From NCBI GenBank assembly GCA_902774265.1, contig CACYHR010000018.1, forward strand, positions 46,277-110,276: DNA of 64,000 bases. Reading direction: 5' to 3'. Below are positions 16,023 to 25,296 of the stretch, piece after piece; positions within the stretch are counted from its first letter, which is position 1, and each line of letters starts with the position of its first letter. The stretch is from an uncultured Eubacteriales bacterium. Its GTDB lineage: Bacteria; Bacillota; Clostridia; Peptostreptococcales; Anaerovoracaceae. A model generated the notes under the pieces. It was not told where the DNA came from, ran no database searches, and was given only the letters and a program-made list of their open reading frames with translations. A program made the translations under genes and the position numbers.

Positions 16023-18302
16023 TTATGCAATCCTGTTTTTACAGAATTCCTCGAACTCTTCAAGCGGTATCGGTCTTGAGAAATAGTAGCCCTGGAAGAG
16101 CTTGCATCCCATATCCGAGAGAATCCTGTACTGCCTGTCTGTCTCTACTCCCTCTGTCAGGGACTCGATGCCAAGCTCGTCAGTAAGCGTGATGATGTTG
16201 CGCAGTATCGTACGTGCCTTAGGGTTCTCGTTCGATTTACGCAGGAACATCATATCGATCTTGATCACATCCACCGGCATATCCTTGAGCAGGTTGAGCG
16301 AAGAATAACCGCTGCCGAAATCATCCATCTCAACAATGAATCCGTCTCTCTTGAGGTTTTCGAGCATCCTTACCCTGTTCTCAATATCAGTCATCATTAT
16401 AGTTTCAGTTATCTCTATCCGCAGCATAGAAGGATCTATGTCATATTCACTTGTTATACGGCGTATCTCGGTCTCAACATCCATAAAATAGAAATCCTTT
16501 GGAGAGATATTTACCGAGATAAACATATCTGGGTGTGTGTATTTCCACTCCGAGAGTATCTCACAGGCGCTGCGCCACATGAATTTGTCGAGCTCAACTA
16601 TCATTCCGTTCTGTTCAAATACAGGAATAAACGATATCGGCGGCAGAATACCCTCAACCGGATGTATCCATCGTACCAGAGCCTCGGCGCCAACTACCTT
16701 GCCGTCGGCATTGACCAGCGGCTGGAGATACGGCTTTACCTGCTTTTCTTCAATAGCTGTGAGCAGCTCACTGGAAATCTTCTGATTCCACAAAACCTTC
16801 TTGCGCATATCATCGTCATAGTGAGCGATATGCATCTGATACTGTTCCTTGATAGTCGAAAGAGCAAGACGCGCCCTGTCAAACATAACGGAAACTTCGA
16901 GATACGGATTGCTGACATCATAAACACCGAGATGTATCAGTATATGATGTTCGATATTGCCCTTCTTTACCTTGAAATCAGCCAGCTCACGAGACATTTT
17001 TTCTTCATCAAAATCATCAGTCGGAATACATACGCCGAATGTATCACCTCCGAGACGTCCGTATGCGACAGCCGAAGGCATCGATTCTTTTATCCATTCG
17101 GAAATCATTTTAAGTGCATTATCACCGAATTCAGAACCGAATATATCATTTACGATCTTGAAATCGTTGACATCTACAAATACCAGACTGTATTTGCGTT
17201 CAGGATGAGATGTAACGATATTATGAATGACCTGATAGAGATGAGCGCGGTTGAACAGTCCTGTAAGGCTGTCATGCGCAGCGCTGTATTTTTCCTTCTC
17301 AAGTTCCCTCTGAGCCTCGGTATTATCACGCACGCTCAGGAAACTGCCGGCAAAGCGGCCGTAATCATCCTTTGCGATATGCTTTTCAAGATAGTAGAAT
17401 CTGGCATCTCTGCCCTTGCCGATGATCTGCTGTGTCTGCCACTCTGTACCGTCCATTATGTAATCAGGAAAAATCGAATCAAGCTCTCCCGGCACCATAT
17501 CAAGCCGGCTCTCATCAAGCCCGACCAGATCAAGTGCAGGATCGTTTGCCCATATACATCTGTTCATTGCATCGAAAAAGAACAGCGCTTCAGGCAGCTC
17601 CGACGCTATGCCGGCAAGCATTCTGTCGAGAAGCCGCATAGGACGATAGTAAAGCGAGAAATAGAATACGAGTATGCCGAAGATTCCGAATCCTATCATA
17701 GATGTGTCGATAGGCGTACGGGAGAAAATATAAAATGTTTCCCACAGTCCACCGAATATCATCGATGCAAGAATGATACCGTAACGCTCCATATAGATGC
17801 GCGGAACCCGCAGCAGCTTGATTATAAACACAATAATGATTGCAAGAAATTCTCCGTATACCACGATCCTGTGGAAAGTCTGCCCCGTGAACGGTACCAG
17901 TCTGAAATACGGAAGGCCGTTCACAACAATCTCTTCCAGCTTAAAAGCATGTCCGAATACCGGATTAAGAAGCATCTGTATGATGTCCACCGAAAGGAAA
18001 GTATAGACGACAGATATCGTCAGCTTGTTTTCCCATTTTATCGAACAGTAATCAATAGTGAATTTGATAAGAGTCGCCATGATCAGATCCATACCTATGA
18101 AATAGATATAGCTGCCGATCAGCGCCGGAAGATATGTCGTAGAATTGATGATAATAAGATTGCCGACTATCGGAGGTATTAGAGATAAGAGGAGCATAGA
18201 AAGAGCTCTTCCGATAGTCTTCTTTGATTTGTATGCTCTGTATGCGCATGCTGCAAGCACGAGCACCATAATTAATAAAACGATAAAAATAACGTCTCTC
18301 AT
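16023..18302 (-). CDS. membrane GGDEF-EAL protein with degenerate GGDEF and intact EAL (c-di-GMP phosphodiesterase)
   Basis: About 759 residues. The frame begins at TTG 18317, but ATG 18302 (MRDVIFIV) is the likely start; neither has a clear ribosome binding site. Residues 1-230 hold about seven membrane segments, then a PAS-like domain (LPEALFFFDAMNRCIW). The GGDEF domain reads GRLGGDTFGV (about residue 420), so the catalytic Glu is replaced by Thr and cyclase activity is doubtful. The EAL domain keeps the metal and catalytic motifs EALVRW, NISPKDF, EITETIM, DDFGSGYSSL, IKID and TEGVET. It is therefore expected to hydrolyse c-di-GMP, perhaps regulated by GTP on the dead GGDEF site. It is followed by a terminator. 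Confidence 0.92.
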   Translation of the reverse strand: MRDVIFIVLLIMVLVLAACAYRAYKSKKTIGRALSMLLLSLIPPIVGNLIIINSTTYLPALIGSYIYFIGMDLIMATLIKFTIDYCSIKWENKLTISVVYTFLSVDIIQMLLNPVFGHAFKLEEIVVNGLPYFRLVPFTGQTFHRIVVYGEFLAIIIVFIIKLLRVPRIYMERYGIILASMIFGGLWETFYIFSRTPIDTSMIGFGIFGILVFYFSLYYRPMRLLDRMLAGIASELPEALFFFDAMNRCIWANDPALDLVGLDESRLDMVPGELDSIFPDYIMDGTEWQTQQIIGKGRDARFYYLEKHIAKDDYGRFAGSFLSVRDNTEAQRELEKEKYSAAHDSLTGLFNRAHLYQVIHNIVTSHPERKYSLVFVDVNDFKIVNDIFGSEFGDNALKMISEWIKESMPSAVAYGRLGGDTFGVCIPTDDFDEEKMSRELADFKVKKGNIEHHILIHLGVYDVSNPYLEVSVMFDRARLALSTIKEQYQMHIAHYDDDMRKKVLWNQKISSELLTAIEEKQVKPYLQPLVNADGKVVGAEALVRWIHPVEGILPPISFIPVFEQNGMIVELDKFMWRSACEILSEWKYTHPDMFISVNISPKDFYFMDVETEIRRITSEYDIDPSMLRIEITETIMMTDIENRVRMLENLKRDGFIVEMDDFGSGYSSLNLLKDMPVDVIKIDMMFLRKSNENPKARTILRNIITLTDELGIESLTEGVETDRQYRILSDMGCKLFQGYYFSRPIPLEEFEEFCKNRIA

Positions 18303-18482
18303 AATGATTGATATCAAATCATAACAAAAGAATAAACAAAACCTATAACTATATGAATTATACTACGGTATAGTCAAAATAAACGTCAAATATTATATAT
18401 TTTTGTTTATTAAGCACTGTTATTTTGCCTATTTTTTTTTCCAATAATCAAGCCGGAGCAATACGCCCCGGCTGTCGATCTT

Positions 18483-21400
18483 TTATTCATTGTTGTCTTT
18501 GAGGACTCCAAGCAGGATTTTCTCACCGTCATCCTCATCAAGCATTGTTGCTCTCAGCGTCACAGGAACGTATTCACCATTAAGCAGCAGCCTGTATTTA
18601 TGATTAAAGAATCCTTTTTTCTGGATCTCGCGAATCATGTTTTCTCCGGTCATGACGCGCAGATGTCTCTCCATATCTTCCGGAGCGATAGCTTTAGGAG
18701 CATCCCTTATCACATCACCGAAGAAATCATCACCCTTCTGCGCAAGATCGATAGTTTCGTACTCTGCAGAAGGATTGTACAGCATGTAATTCCCTGTGTA
18801 CGGATCAACAGTATAGAGCACTATGTAGTCAGGCGAAAGAGCAGCTATCCTCTTGAGTGAAGTCCTCTCCTGCCTGATCCGCTTCTCTTCAGCCTGCTGC
18901 TTCATCTGAGCATCTATTATACTGACACCGAGAATCAGACGGTTGCCGCGATGCATCCTGGTGATCTTCATATTCACATACAACGGATCGCCCGTATCGA
19001 TCAGCCGGTACGTCGTCGTAAAGACGCCCTGTTCATCAATCTCACGCAGTACATTTTCACGGGTGAACCATTTAAGGAATTCAGCTCTGTCATCTTCGTA
19101 TATGCGGACCATTGTATCGCGTCTTGCTGATTCAAAGAAATCCGTGCCGTATCGTTCTTTGGAAAGTTCCTCCAAACCGACTGCAGAACTATACTCTATG
19201 TAGTCGTTCGTATCGAGATCTATCACATAGATATTGTAATAGTCTGCGGCAAGTGATCTTGCGATATCTGCATAGGTAGTGCTTTCATCCGGATCGGTTA
19301 TGGACAGTACAGCGATAGCAAAAGCAATACTGCCTGTGACCGGATCAACTGCTATACGGCGCGCAAATGAACGGGCTATCGAACCGTTATCCAGCAGTTC
19401 ATCTATAAAGGTACGGTTTTTGCCATTCTCCAGGCACTCAATGATATTGTTCATGAATTCAGATCCCGGGCCGTCCTTAGGAACAGGATATTCAGTATTA
19501 GGATCAGTGAGATCGAATCCGAATCCGCGCTGCATGAAATCTCTGAAAGCTCTGTTGGTACGTACATACTTTACGCTCCGGTAGTCGTTTCTGACTACCA
19601 TTACGCCCATTGGCACAGTATCAAAAGTATTCTGAACTATGCTTTCGTCTTTATTGGCAAGGAACGAAAGATCGTACAGATTGAACTTACCCATAGTGTC
19701 GTAGTAATCAGACTGACGAGGATCTTCAATACCGTTTTGTACTTCTTCGATATATTTCCTGTGGATCTGATCAAGCGGAACGGGCTTCATGAAAAAGTAT
19801 CCCTGCAGCTTTGTACAGCCTATCTCCCTGAGGAAGCGGGCCTGTTCTCTTGTCTCGACCCCTTCGCATATAGTATTGACGCCGAGAGAGGTCGCCATCT
19901 TCATCAGCTCCGTAAGAATGATCTTTCCGGCCTCACCCTCATCAAGGCGCTTCATAAACGCCATATCGAATTTGATAAGATCGAATGTGATGCTCTGCAG
20001 TACATCGAGCGACGAATATGCGCTTCCGAAATCATCCATCCACACCTGGAATCCCTGTGCGCGGAATCGCTCGATCTGCTCTTTCATATATTCGAAATTG
20101 CTGCCTAAGAGACTTTCCGTTATCTCTATATTTATAAAACTGCGGTCGATTCCTGCCTCATCCACCATGCGGCATATCTCATTGACAAGGTCATAAGCTT
20201 CAAAGTCCGCGCGCGAGAAATTAATCGAGACCGGAACACTGCGTATTCCCTCTTTTTCGTTATTCTTCAGATCTCTGAGCACCAGCTTTACAATACAGAG
20301 GTCCAGCTTATGGATCAGCATGGCTTCTTCAAGGACAGGAATGAACTTGAACGGCATCAGCATGCCGCGCTCCGGATCCTCCCATCGTGCCAGCGCCTCA
20401 AGATTACATACCTTGCCGTTTGTAGAACGCACGATAGGCTGATAATAGACCTTTATCCATCCTTCTTCTATAGCTCTGTCAAGATTGTCTATGATCTCCT
20501 GACGGTTTCTCTCCTCAGTCATCATATCCATATCAAAGAAGGTATAATATGAATTCTTTTGTTTTTTGTTGGCATCCGCGGCAATTCTTGCGCGGTCACA
20601 CGCTGTCCCTATATCTACGGCCTCGATCCTGTTAGGATATACACCGATCCTCAGAGGCAGAGTCTTCCCATCATTAGCATGAACGCAATCCTCTATCACT
20701 GCTTCCAGCCGTTCAGCCAGTCCCTTTTCAGCAGCAAACGCTGCGAAATGGTCTTTGGCAAAGCGGGCGCAGTTTTCACTGCTGAAATGCTTTGCGAGAA
20801 CAGAAGCAACCGAACGAATTAGATTATCACCCTCTCCGAAGCCGTGATAATAATTAAACTGCTTGAGTCCGATCAAATCAAAGAAGATTATAGCCGAATC
20901 GATGTTTTCACGTTTCATATTATTGCAGCCTGCCTCAGCCAGCTCGTAAAAATATGAAATATTAGGCAGACCGGTCATGTAGTCATAATATGTGCCGCGG
21001 TACTGATTCTCCTCAGCGAAAAAGCGGTTAAGCGTCCTGTTAAGAACACTCTCGTAAGAACCGTCTTCAGGCATTAAGCGCCCCTCATGTGCGTACCATG
21101 TCATACAGAGCCTGACACCCGGTTCGGGATAAATACTCTTCCCGTAAGAATGAAGTATGATATAATCCGGGTCTTTTAATGTCCTGGTACGATAAACTAT
21201 ATCGTAAGGAACATCAAATGCAGCAAAACGATATGCAGCATCGGCGACCCTGGTTTTGTCATCCGGATGAGTCGCGCGGTACATATCGTTGTCCATCGCA
21301 ATATAAGCATCCTCAAGAGTTTTGAATCCGAATTCATCGCAAAATCCCTGAGAAAGCGCAATAGTTACTACCCGTTTGTCAAGATACTGATAAATTGCAA

Positions 21401-21488
21401 ACGGAATAGTCATTCCTTCAAATATCGCCTGTGTTCTATCGTCAAATCTGTATTTTTCTTCTGCTGCCATATCTGATTCCCGTAACAT
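18483..21488 (-). CDS. cytoplasmic PAS-GGDEF-EAL-PAS protein with non-catalytic GGDEF
   Basis: 1001 residues from ATG 21488; an ATG at 21470 is an alternative. Order: N-terminal PAS-like domain (to about 130), GGDEF-like domain (about 165-325), EAL domain (about 340-590), then two or three further PAS-like domains to the end. The signature GGDEF is replaced by AKDHF near residue 243, so it cannot be a diguanylate cyclase. The EAL part is well kept: LEALARW, INFSRADF, EITESLL, DDFGSAYSSL, IKFD and CEGVET. It should be a c-di-GMP phosphodiesterase or sensor. The C-terminal tandem PAS modules repeat FTTTYRL and FNHKYRL patterns and suggest sensing of several inputs. No membrane segment is seen. 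It lies 94 bases after the ABC-ATPase fusion gene. Confidence 0.9.
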   Translation of the reverse strand: MLRESDMAAEEKYRFDDRTQAIFEGMTIPFAIYQYLDKRVVTIALSQGFCDEFGFKTLEDAYIAMDNDMYRATHPDDKTRVADAAYRFAAFDVPYDIVYRTRTLKDPDYIILHSYGKSIYPEPGVRLCMTWYAHEGRLMPEDGSYESVLNRTLNRFFAEENQYRGTYYDYMTGLPNISYFYELAEAGCNNMKRENIDSAIIFFDLIGLKQFNYYHGFGEGDNLIRSVASVLAKHFSSENCARFAKDHFAAFAAEKGLAERLEAVIEDCVHANDGKTLPLRIGVYPNRIEAVDIGTACDRARIAADANKKQKNSYYTFFDMDMMTEERNRQEIIDNLDRAIEEGWIKVYYQPIVRSTNGKVCNLEALARWEDPERGMLMPFKFIPVLEEAMLIHKLDLCIVKLVLRDLKNNEKEGIRSVPVSINFSRADFEAYDLVNEICRMVDEAGIDRSFINIEITESLLGSNFEYMKEQIERFRAQGFQVWMDDFGSAYSSLDVLQSITFDLIKFDMAFMKRLDEGEAGKIILTELMKMATSLGVNTICEGVETREQARFLREIGCTKLQGYFFMKPVPLDQIHRKYIEEVQNGIEDPRQSDYYDTMGKFNLYDLSFLANKDESIVQNTFDTVPMGVMVVRNDYRSVKYVRTNRAFRDFMQRGFGFDLTDPNTEYPVPKDGPGSEFMNNIIECLENGKNRTFIDELLDNGSIARSFARRIAVDPVTGSIAFAIAVLSITDPDESTTYADIARSLAADYYNIYVIDLDTNDYIEYSSAVGLEELSKERYGTDFFESARRDTMVRIYEDDRAEFLKWFTRENVLREIDEQGVFTTTYRLIDTGDPLYVNMKITRMHRGNRLILGVSIIDAQMKQQAEEKRIRQERTSLKRIAALSPDYIVLYTVDPYTGNYMLYNPSAEYETIDLAQKGDDFFGDVIRDAPKAIAPEDMERHLRVMTGENMIREIQKKGFFNHKYRLLLNGEYVPVTLRATMLDEDDGEKILLGVLKDNNE

Positions 21489-21582
21489 ATATTAACTGTT
21501 TCCTGCAAAATCCGATTCCCGCAAATACCCTATTGTCTGACCTCGCTGCATAGCTGTGGTACAGGATCATTCAACTTCCACT

Positions 21583-22674
21583 TTATTCTGAAATTTTTAA
21601 TGTGATCCTGTTTGTAAAACCTTCTTCATCTGTTTCATAATAATGCATATCCTGAACCATGCTTCTGAGCAGTCTGTAAGAGAGCTCGTTGTCTGTATCC
21701 GCAGGGTCAAAGCTGTTTCCGTTATACAGAACAGTCATTATTACTATGTTTTCTTCCTCTGAATACTCTGCTGTTACGCTGATATGCGGCTCATCAAGAA
21801 CCGGTAAAATAATCTGCTGCATGAGTTCCTCGAATACAAGCCGTATGCGATACTTGATCTTAGACGGAATATCGCTCTTCATGCAGAAGCGGTCTATTTC
21901 GGATCCGGCAGAAAGGAAATCATAGTCGTGTTCGTCTATGCTCAGCTCAAGCACCTTTAGCCTCTGGATGAATCTCCTTGTCAGCTCCTTCTGCGGATTA
22001 TCAAATATCTGTTCAGGCGATCCGTCTTCATATATGCCGCCCTGATCCATATAAAAGACCCTATTGCAGATCGCACGCGCGAAGTTCATCTCATGTGTTA
22101 CTATCAGCATTGTCTTGCCCGTCTGAGCGAGATCCCTTATAACAGACTGAACCTCTCCGACCATCGCAGGATCGAGGGCGCTCGTCGGCTCATCAAGAAG
22201 TATGACGTCCGGATCCATCGCGAGAGTCCTGGCAATGGCAACACGCTGCCGCTGTCCGCCGGAAAGCTGATCCGGGTACCTGTACTCCCTGCCTGCAAGG
22301 CCAACGCGTTTCAGCAGTTCCAGTCCGGTCTCACGTGCCTCCTTCTTGGATTTCTTAAGGATATCCATTGGAGAGATCATAAGATTTTCTATTACGGTCA
22401 GATGTCCGAACAGGTTGAATGACTGGAACACCATTCCCATTCGCCTTCTGGCGAGAGTAATATCGTATTTTGGTGCAGTAATCTCCACTCCGTCAAAGAT
22501 AATCTGTCCGCCTGTAGGACGCTCGAGCATATTGATGCAGCGGAGCAGCGTAGACTTGCCTGTACCGGACGGACCGATCACCGATATTACATCCCCGTCA
22601 TTTATGACCGCATTGACATCCGCAAGAGGTGTCGCATTTTCGTATTTTTTCTCAAGGTGCTTAAGTTCTATCAT
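21583..22674 (-). CDS. amino-acid-type ABC ATPase fused to a GHKL/anti-sigma-like ATPase fold
   Basis: Residues 1-240 are a complete polar amino acid (GlnQ-type) ABC ATPase: Walker A GPSGTGKST (34-42), Q-loop FQSFNLFG, signature LSGGQ (137-141), Walker B VILLDEP and H-loop VTHE. Residues 245-363 are an added domain that resembles RsbW/histidine-kinase ATPase folds, with RLVFEELMQQ at 278-287 in the N-box position and YNGNSFDPADTDN at 317-329 in the D/G-box position. The usual N-box Asn is replaced by Gln, so kinase activity is uncertain. ATG 22674 has AAGGAGAT nine bases upstream. No permease or binding protein is adjacent; the upstream gene is a small DUF3574-like protein. The fusion is unusual and the added domain's role is inferred. 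Confidence 0.85.
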   Translation of the reverse strand: MIELKHLEKKYENATPLADVNAVINDGDVISVIGPSGTGKSTLLRCINMLERPTGGQIIFDGVEITAPKYDITLARRRMGMVFQSFNLFGHLTVIENLMISPMDILKKSKKEARETGLELLKRVGLAGREYRYPDQLSGGQRQRVAIARTLAMDPDVILLDEPTSALDPAMVGEVQSVIRDLAQTGKTMLIVTHEMNFARAICNRVFYMDQGGIYEDGSPEQIFDNPQKELTRRFIQRLKVLELSIDEHDYDFLSAGSEIDRFCMKSDIPSKIKYRIRLVFEELMQQIILPVLDEPHISVTAEYSEEENIVIMTVLYNGNSFDPADTDNELSYRLLRSMVQDMHYYETDEEGFTNRITLKISE

Positions 22675-22700
22675 TCAGATTCGATCTCCTTAAATTCTGT

Positions 22701-22777
22701 CATTTCAATTCAATCCCCTCAAGTACTATTATTTCGACTCAATCTCCTCAAGTGCTGCTATTTCGACTCAATCTCCT
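22701..22777. repeat. three imperfect 29-30-bp tandem units between two genes
   Basis: Units at 22701, 22731 and 22760 share the core ATTTCGACTCAATCTCCT (with TTCAATTC and CCCCT in the first). On the - strand each unit reads AGGAGATTGAGTCGAAA, so the Shine-Dalgarno-like AGGAGAT is present in several copies. The first transcribed copy encodes the last residues, EIESK, of the DUF3574-like protein, and the others form the gap to the ABC gene. This looks like slippage duplication of a gene end. Confidence 0.75.
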
Positions 22778-23237
22778 GTTCTTCTCCGGAGTAGAACTCT
22801 GTAGTTGTCTGATTCGCCTGAATCAGCACCGAATTTTGTCTGAATGTTCTGATCATTTCATGTGCAGCCTTGTGTATGGTATTCAAATCGGTATCGCTGA
22901 GATATATTACCAAAGTGTATTCCTGATATTCCTTGTCTCCATCGATCCATCTGCCGCTGGCGTCCTGAATGGTATACCCTTCGAAATTCCTATTTAGAAT
23001 CTTTTCCACCTTCTCTAATGACTTTTTAGGTGTATAGACCGACTCATTTGTATCCTTGTCATTTGTACCGAGATACATAACATATTGTATATCAGTCTCT
23101 CCCGAAGCTTCCTGTGCAGTAGCATCGGTCTGTACTGAATCTGAAACCGAAGTATTCATAAACGCAGCCGCCGATAAGATAATCGCCAGAAAACTGACAA
23201 CAAGCGTAACAACATCTAATTTTCTGGACACTCCCAT
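22758..23237 (-). CDS. membrane-anchored DUF3574-like protein
   Basis: 159 residues, start ATG 23237. One N-terminal membrane segment (about residues 11-27, VTLVVSFLAIILSAAAF) is followed by a polar linker and an exported domain of about 100 residues. That domain contains YVMYLGTNDKDTN, then SLEKVEKIL and YTLVIYLSD. The pattern YxxYLGTNDKD recalls the DUF3574 family, whose function is unknown. In this position it could be an accessory or sensor subunit for the ABC-ATPase fusion encoded 83 bases downstream on the same transcript. A promoter candidate lies about 100 bases upstream. Confidence 0.65.
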   Translation of the reverse strand: MGVSRKLDVVTLVVSFLAIILSAAAFMNTSVSDSVQTDATAQEASGETDIQYVMYLGTNDKDTNESVYTPKKSLEKVEKILNRNFEGYTIQDASGRWIDGDKEYQEYTLVIYLSDTDLNTIHKAAHEMIRTFRQNSVLIQANQTTTEFYSGEEQEIESK

Positions 23238-23338
23238 TCCCTCCCCGAAATCAATTCAATCAGAGAATTTGTAAGATGTACAGCAATCGAAAATAAGTTT
23301 TTCCCTGCGGTGAAAAAATCTTATCATCACATGTAGCA

Positions 23339-23367
23339 ATTATAACAGAGCAGGCCCTTCTCAACAA
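23339..23367 (-). promoter_or_regulatory. promoter candidate for the DUF3574/ABC operon
   Basis: On the - strand TATAAT (23344-23339) is preceded at 17 bases by TTGTTG (23367-23362). The -10 box is perfect and the -35 box is weak. It lies about 100 bases before ATG 23237 and just downstream of a terminator hairpin. Confidence 0.5.
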
Positions 23368-23369
23368 GC

Positions 23370-23411
23370 AAAGAGGATGATCACAGTTCAAAAACTGTAA
23401 CCACCCTCTTT
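23370..23411. terminator. terminator hairpin after the BIG2/transglutaminase gene
   Basis: AAAGAGG (23370-23376) pairs with CCTCTTT (23405-23411), with an inner ACAGTT/AACTGT stem. U-rich ends exist in both directions. It lies about 95 bases downstream of the - strand stop at 23506 and separates that gene from the next promoter. Confidence 0.7.
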
Positions 23412-23505
23412 ATTCCTCACGTCACTTATAATGTCATTATGTGCCGCTTGTATGTTTCCGATGCATGAGAGGTCTTTCACGCATATTCTCTACCTAACAG
23501 CACGA

Positions 23506-25158
23506 TCAGCACCCGCAGTCTCTTGGATCCTCCTCCTCGAATGTATAAACATAATTGAATGTCTTATCATAGGTCGGTCCCCAACCTTCGATGTACCTTC
23601 CGTTATACTCACCGTAAGGGAACATCAAGTGATTAAGTGTTCCGTCAGGATTGACCATGTATTCAGGTGATGCACTCTGCTTCGGTTCAAAGGTAAGATC
23701 TCTTCCATGAGTCAGGCACATCCATGAAGGACTTCCTGTATTCCAGTATGTCTCCTTGATCACTTCCCATTCCGCGGCATTTGGTGCATCCTGGCCTCTG
23801 TACTCGGATTCCTTATACATGATTTTTCCGAGAGGCATAGCCGGATCTACCTCAACCCAGCCATAACCCGGCAGATAGAACTCAGCTCTGCAGTTCTGGC
23901 CCGGGACTTCCTGGAGTTTAAGGCCGAATGAATCTCTTGCAGGGATACCTTCTGCATTACAGAGTGCTACAAATATAGAATTGATATCTATGCATGAACC
24001 TGCATCCCTCTGACCGGAAAGAACTGCTACGACATCACCGAGTTCTCTGTTAGGGAGACTCTTGTCACGAGTAATGTTTTCTGCTATCCAGAGATAAATT
24101 GCATGTGCCTTGTCATATACAGTCTTTGCATTTGCATCAGCCACTATCTTATCTGCTGTTTCCTTAACTATACCTTCAGTAAGTGAACCGCTGTATGTAG
24201 TCTCCTGCAGATACTCCGCAAATTTCTCTTTGTCTACTGAACCCTTTTCCTTTGATCTCAGGTCAGTGCTGTGAGAAACAGCTCTCCTGTATACATGGAA
24301 TGAAAGAGTAGCTTTACGGTCTGCAGGTGCAATATCCGGTGCAAACTCTACATAAAACACCTTATCTCTTGAATAGGCTGCACCGGAAACAGGCTTGCTG
24401 ATCTCGGCATGAGTTTTATCCTTATCCGCAACTGTAAATTTTACATTGCTGACTGTCTGATTTTCGTCAGAAATCGGTACAGGAAACCACGCTTTGACAG
24501 CCTTGCCTGCAGGATATTTCGAAGCATTCGACATATCGATAGTTGCAGTAACGACGCCGGCCTTTGCGTCAACTACTTCAAGAACTATAGATGCTGCTAC
24601 ATTTCTGTCAGCTTTTGATCTGGCCGTTATCTTTACAGTACCGATATTGTTCCCGGTAACAAGTCCTCCGGGAGTTACTTCAGCAATAGAATCATCACTC
24701 GATGAGAATGATACTTTATCGCTGGCACTTTCAGGCTTAACTGACAGTACAGAAACATTGCATGTTTCTCCCGGTCCGATTATTTCTTTGCTGCTCATGA
24801 GTTTTATACTCAAAGGAGCGCCTTTTTTAGCAACTACTATTTTGACTTTGCTGCTCTGTTTGCCTGATTTTGCTGTAATATATGCGACCCCGGTTTTCAG
24901 ACCTTTTACTTTTACTGATTTCTTTTTTGATGATGTCAGTTTTACGATCCCTTTACCCTTTGAAACCGACCATTTTACATTCGTATTGGCTTTTAAACTG
25001 ACAGTTTTTCCAACATAAATGTTACTGCTGCCCGGAGTGACTTTAAGCTTAGAAGCTGCATGCACGTTTTCGGTTCCTGCAGCAATCGTTATCAACAGAA
25101 AAATGATAGCTATTGCAACAGAAAATGAACGAACGGCAATTGATTTGCTTAATTGCAT
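23506..25158 (-). CDS. secreted BIG2-repeat protein with transglutaminase-like domain lacking the catalytic His
   Basis: 550 residues from ATG 25158 (MQLSKSIAV), which has AGGAGG just upstream; the longer frame to 25218 is rejected. A signal peptide covers residues 1-35 (cut near VHAAS). Two BIG2-like Ig domains follow, about 37-110 and 115-195 (for example VTPGGLVTGNNIGTVKITA). The C-terminal half is a transglutaminase/protease-like domain: the Cys motif AGSCIDINSIFVAL (Cys389), GIPAR, then CRAEFYLPGYGWVEVDPA. The position normally held by the catalytic His is Arg424, while Asp438 is kept. It may therefore bind rather than cleave or cross-link its target. The protein ends in DCGC. It is probably exposed on the cell surface. 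Confidence 0.85.
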   Translation of the reverse strand: MQLSKSIAVRSFSVAIAIIFLLITIAAGTENVHAASKLKVTPGSSNIYVGKTVSLKANTNVKWSVSKGKGIVKLTSSKKKSVKVKGLKTGVAYITAKSGKQSSKVKIVVAKKGAPLSIKLMSSKEIIGPGETCNVSVLSVKPESASDKVSFSSSDDSIAEVTPGGLVTGNNIGTVKITARSKADRNVAASIVLEVVDAKAGVVTATIDMSNASKYPAGKAVKAWFPVPISDENQTVSNVKFTVADKDKTHAEISKPVSGAAYSRDKVFYVEFAPDIAPADRKATLSFHVYRRAVSHSTDLRSKEKGSVDKEKFAEYLQETTYSGSLTEGIVKETADKIVADANAKTVYDKAHAIYLWIAENITRDKSLPNRELGDVVAVLSGQRDAGSCIDINSIFVALCNAEGIPARDSFGLKLQEVPGQNCRAEFYLPGYGWVEVDPAMPLGKIMYKESEYRGQDAPNAAEWEVIKETYWNTGSPSWMCLTHGRDLTFEPKQSASPEYMVNPDGTLNHLMFPYGEYNGRYIEGWGPTYDKTFNYVYTFEEEDPRDCGC

Positions 25159-25186
25159 GTTATCCTCCTGATTAGTATTAAAGATA

Positions 25187-25237
25187 AGCGCCTGCCGCAT
25201 CTCCGTATGCGGATGCACAGGGAATATGGCAGACGCT
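25187..25237 (-). terminator. terminator between rhodanese and BIG2/transglutaminase genes
   Basis: AGCGCCTGCC (25187-25196) pairs with GGCAGACGCT (25228-25237) with one mismatch, with an inner GCATC/GATGC stem. On the - strand it ends in TTATCTTTAAT. It separates the rhodanese gene from the downstream gene at 25158. Confidence 0.65.
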
Positions 25238-25296
25238 GTTTACTATACTGGATTAGTTCATTAATAATGAAAATTGTCTTACAAATTATTCACATT

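Noticed and set aside
16533-18182. Long + strand open frame of 549 codons
   Set aside because: It is entirely antisense to the well-supported GGDEF-EAL gene, has no domain or good start, and reflects codon bias on the opposite strand.
18455-18480. AGCCGG/CCGGCT hairpin after the second GGDEF-EAL gene as a terminator
   Set aside because: On the - strand no U-run follows the stem; termination there is not supported.
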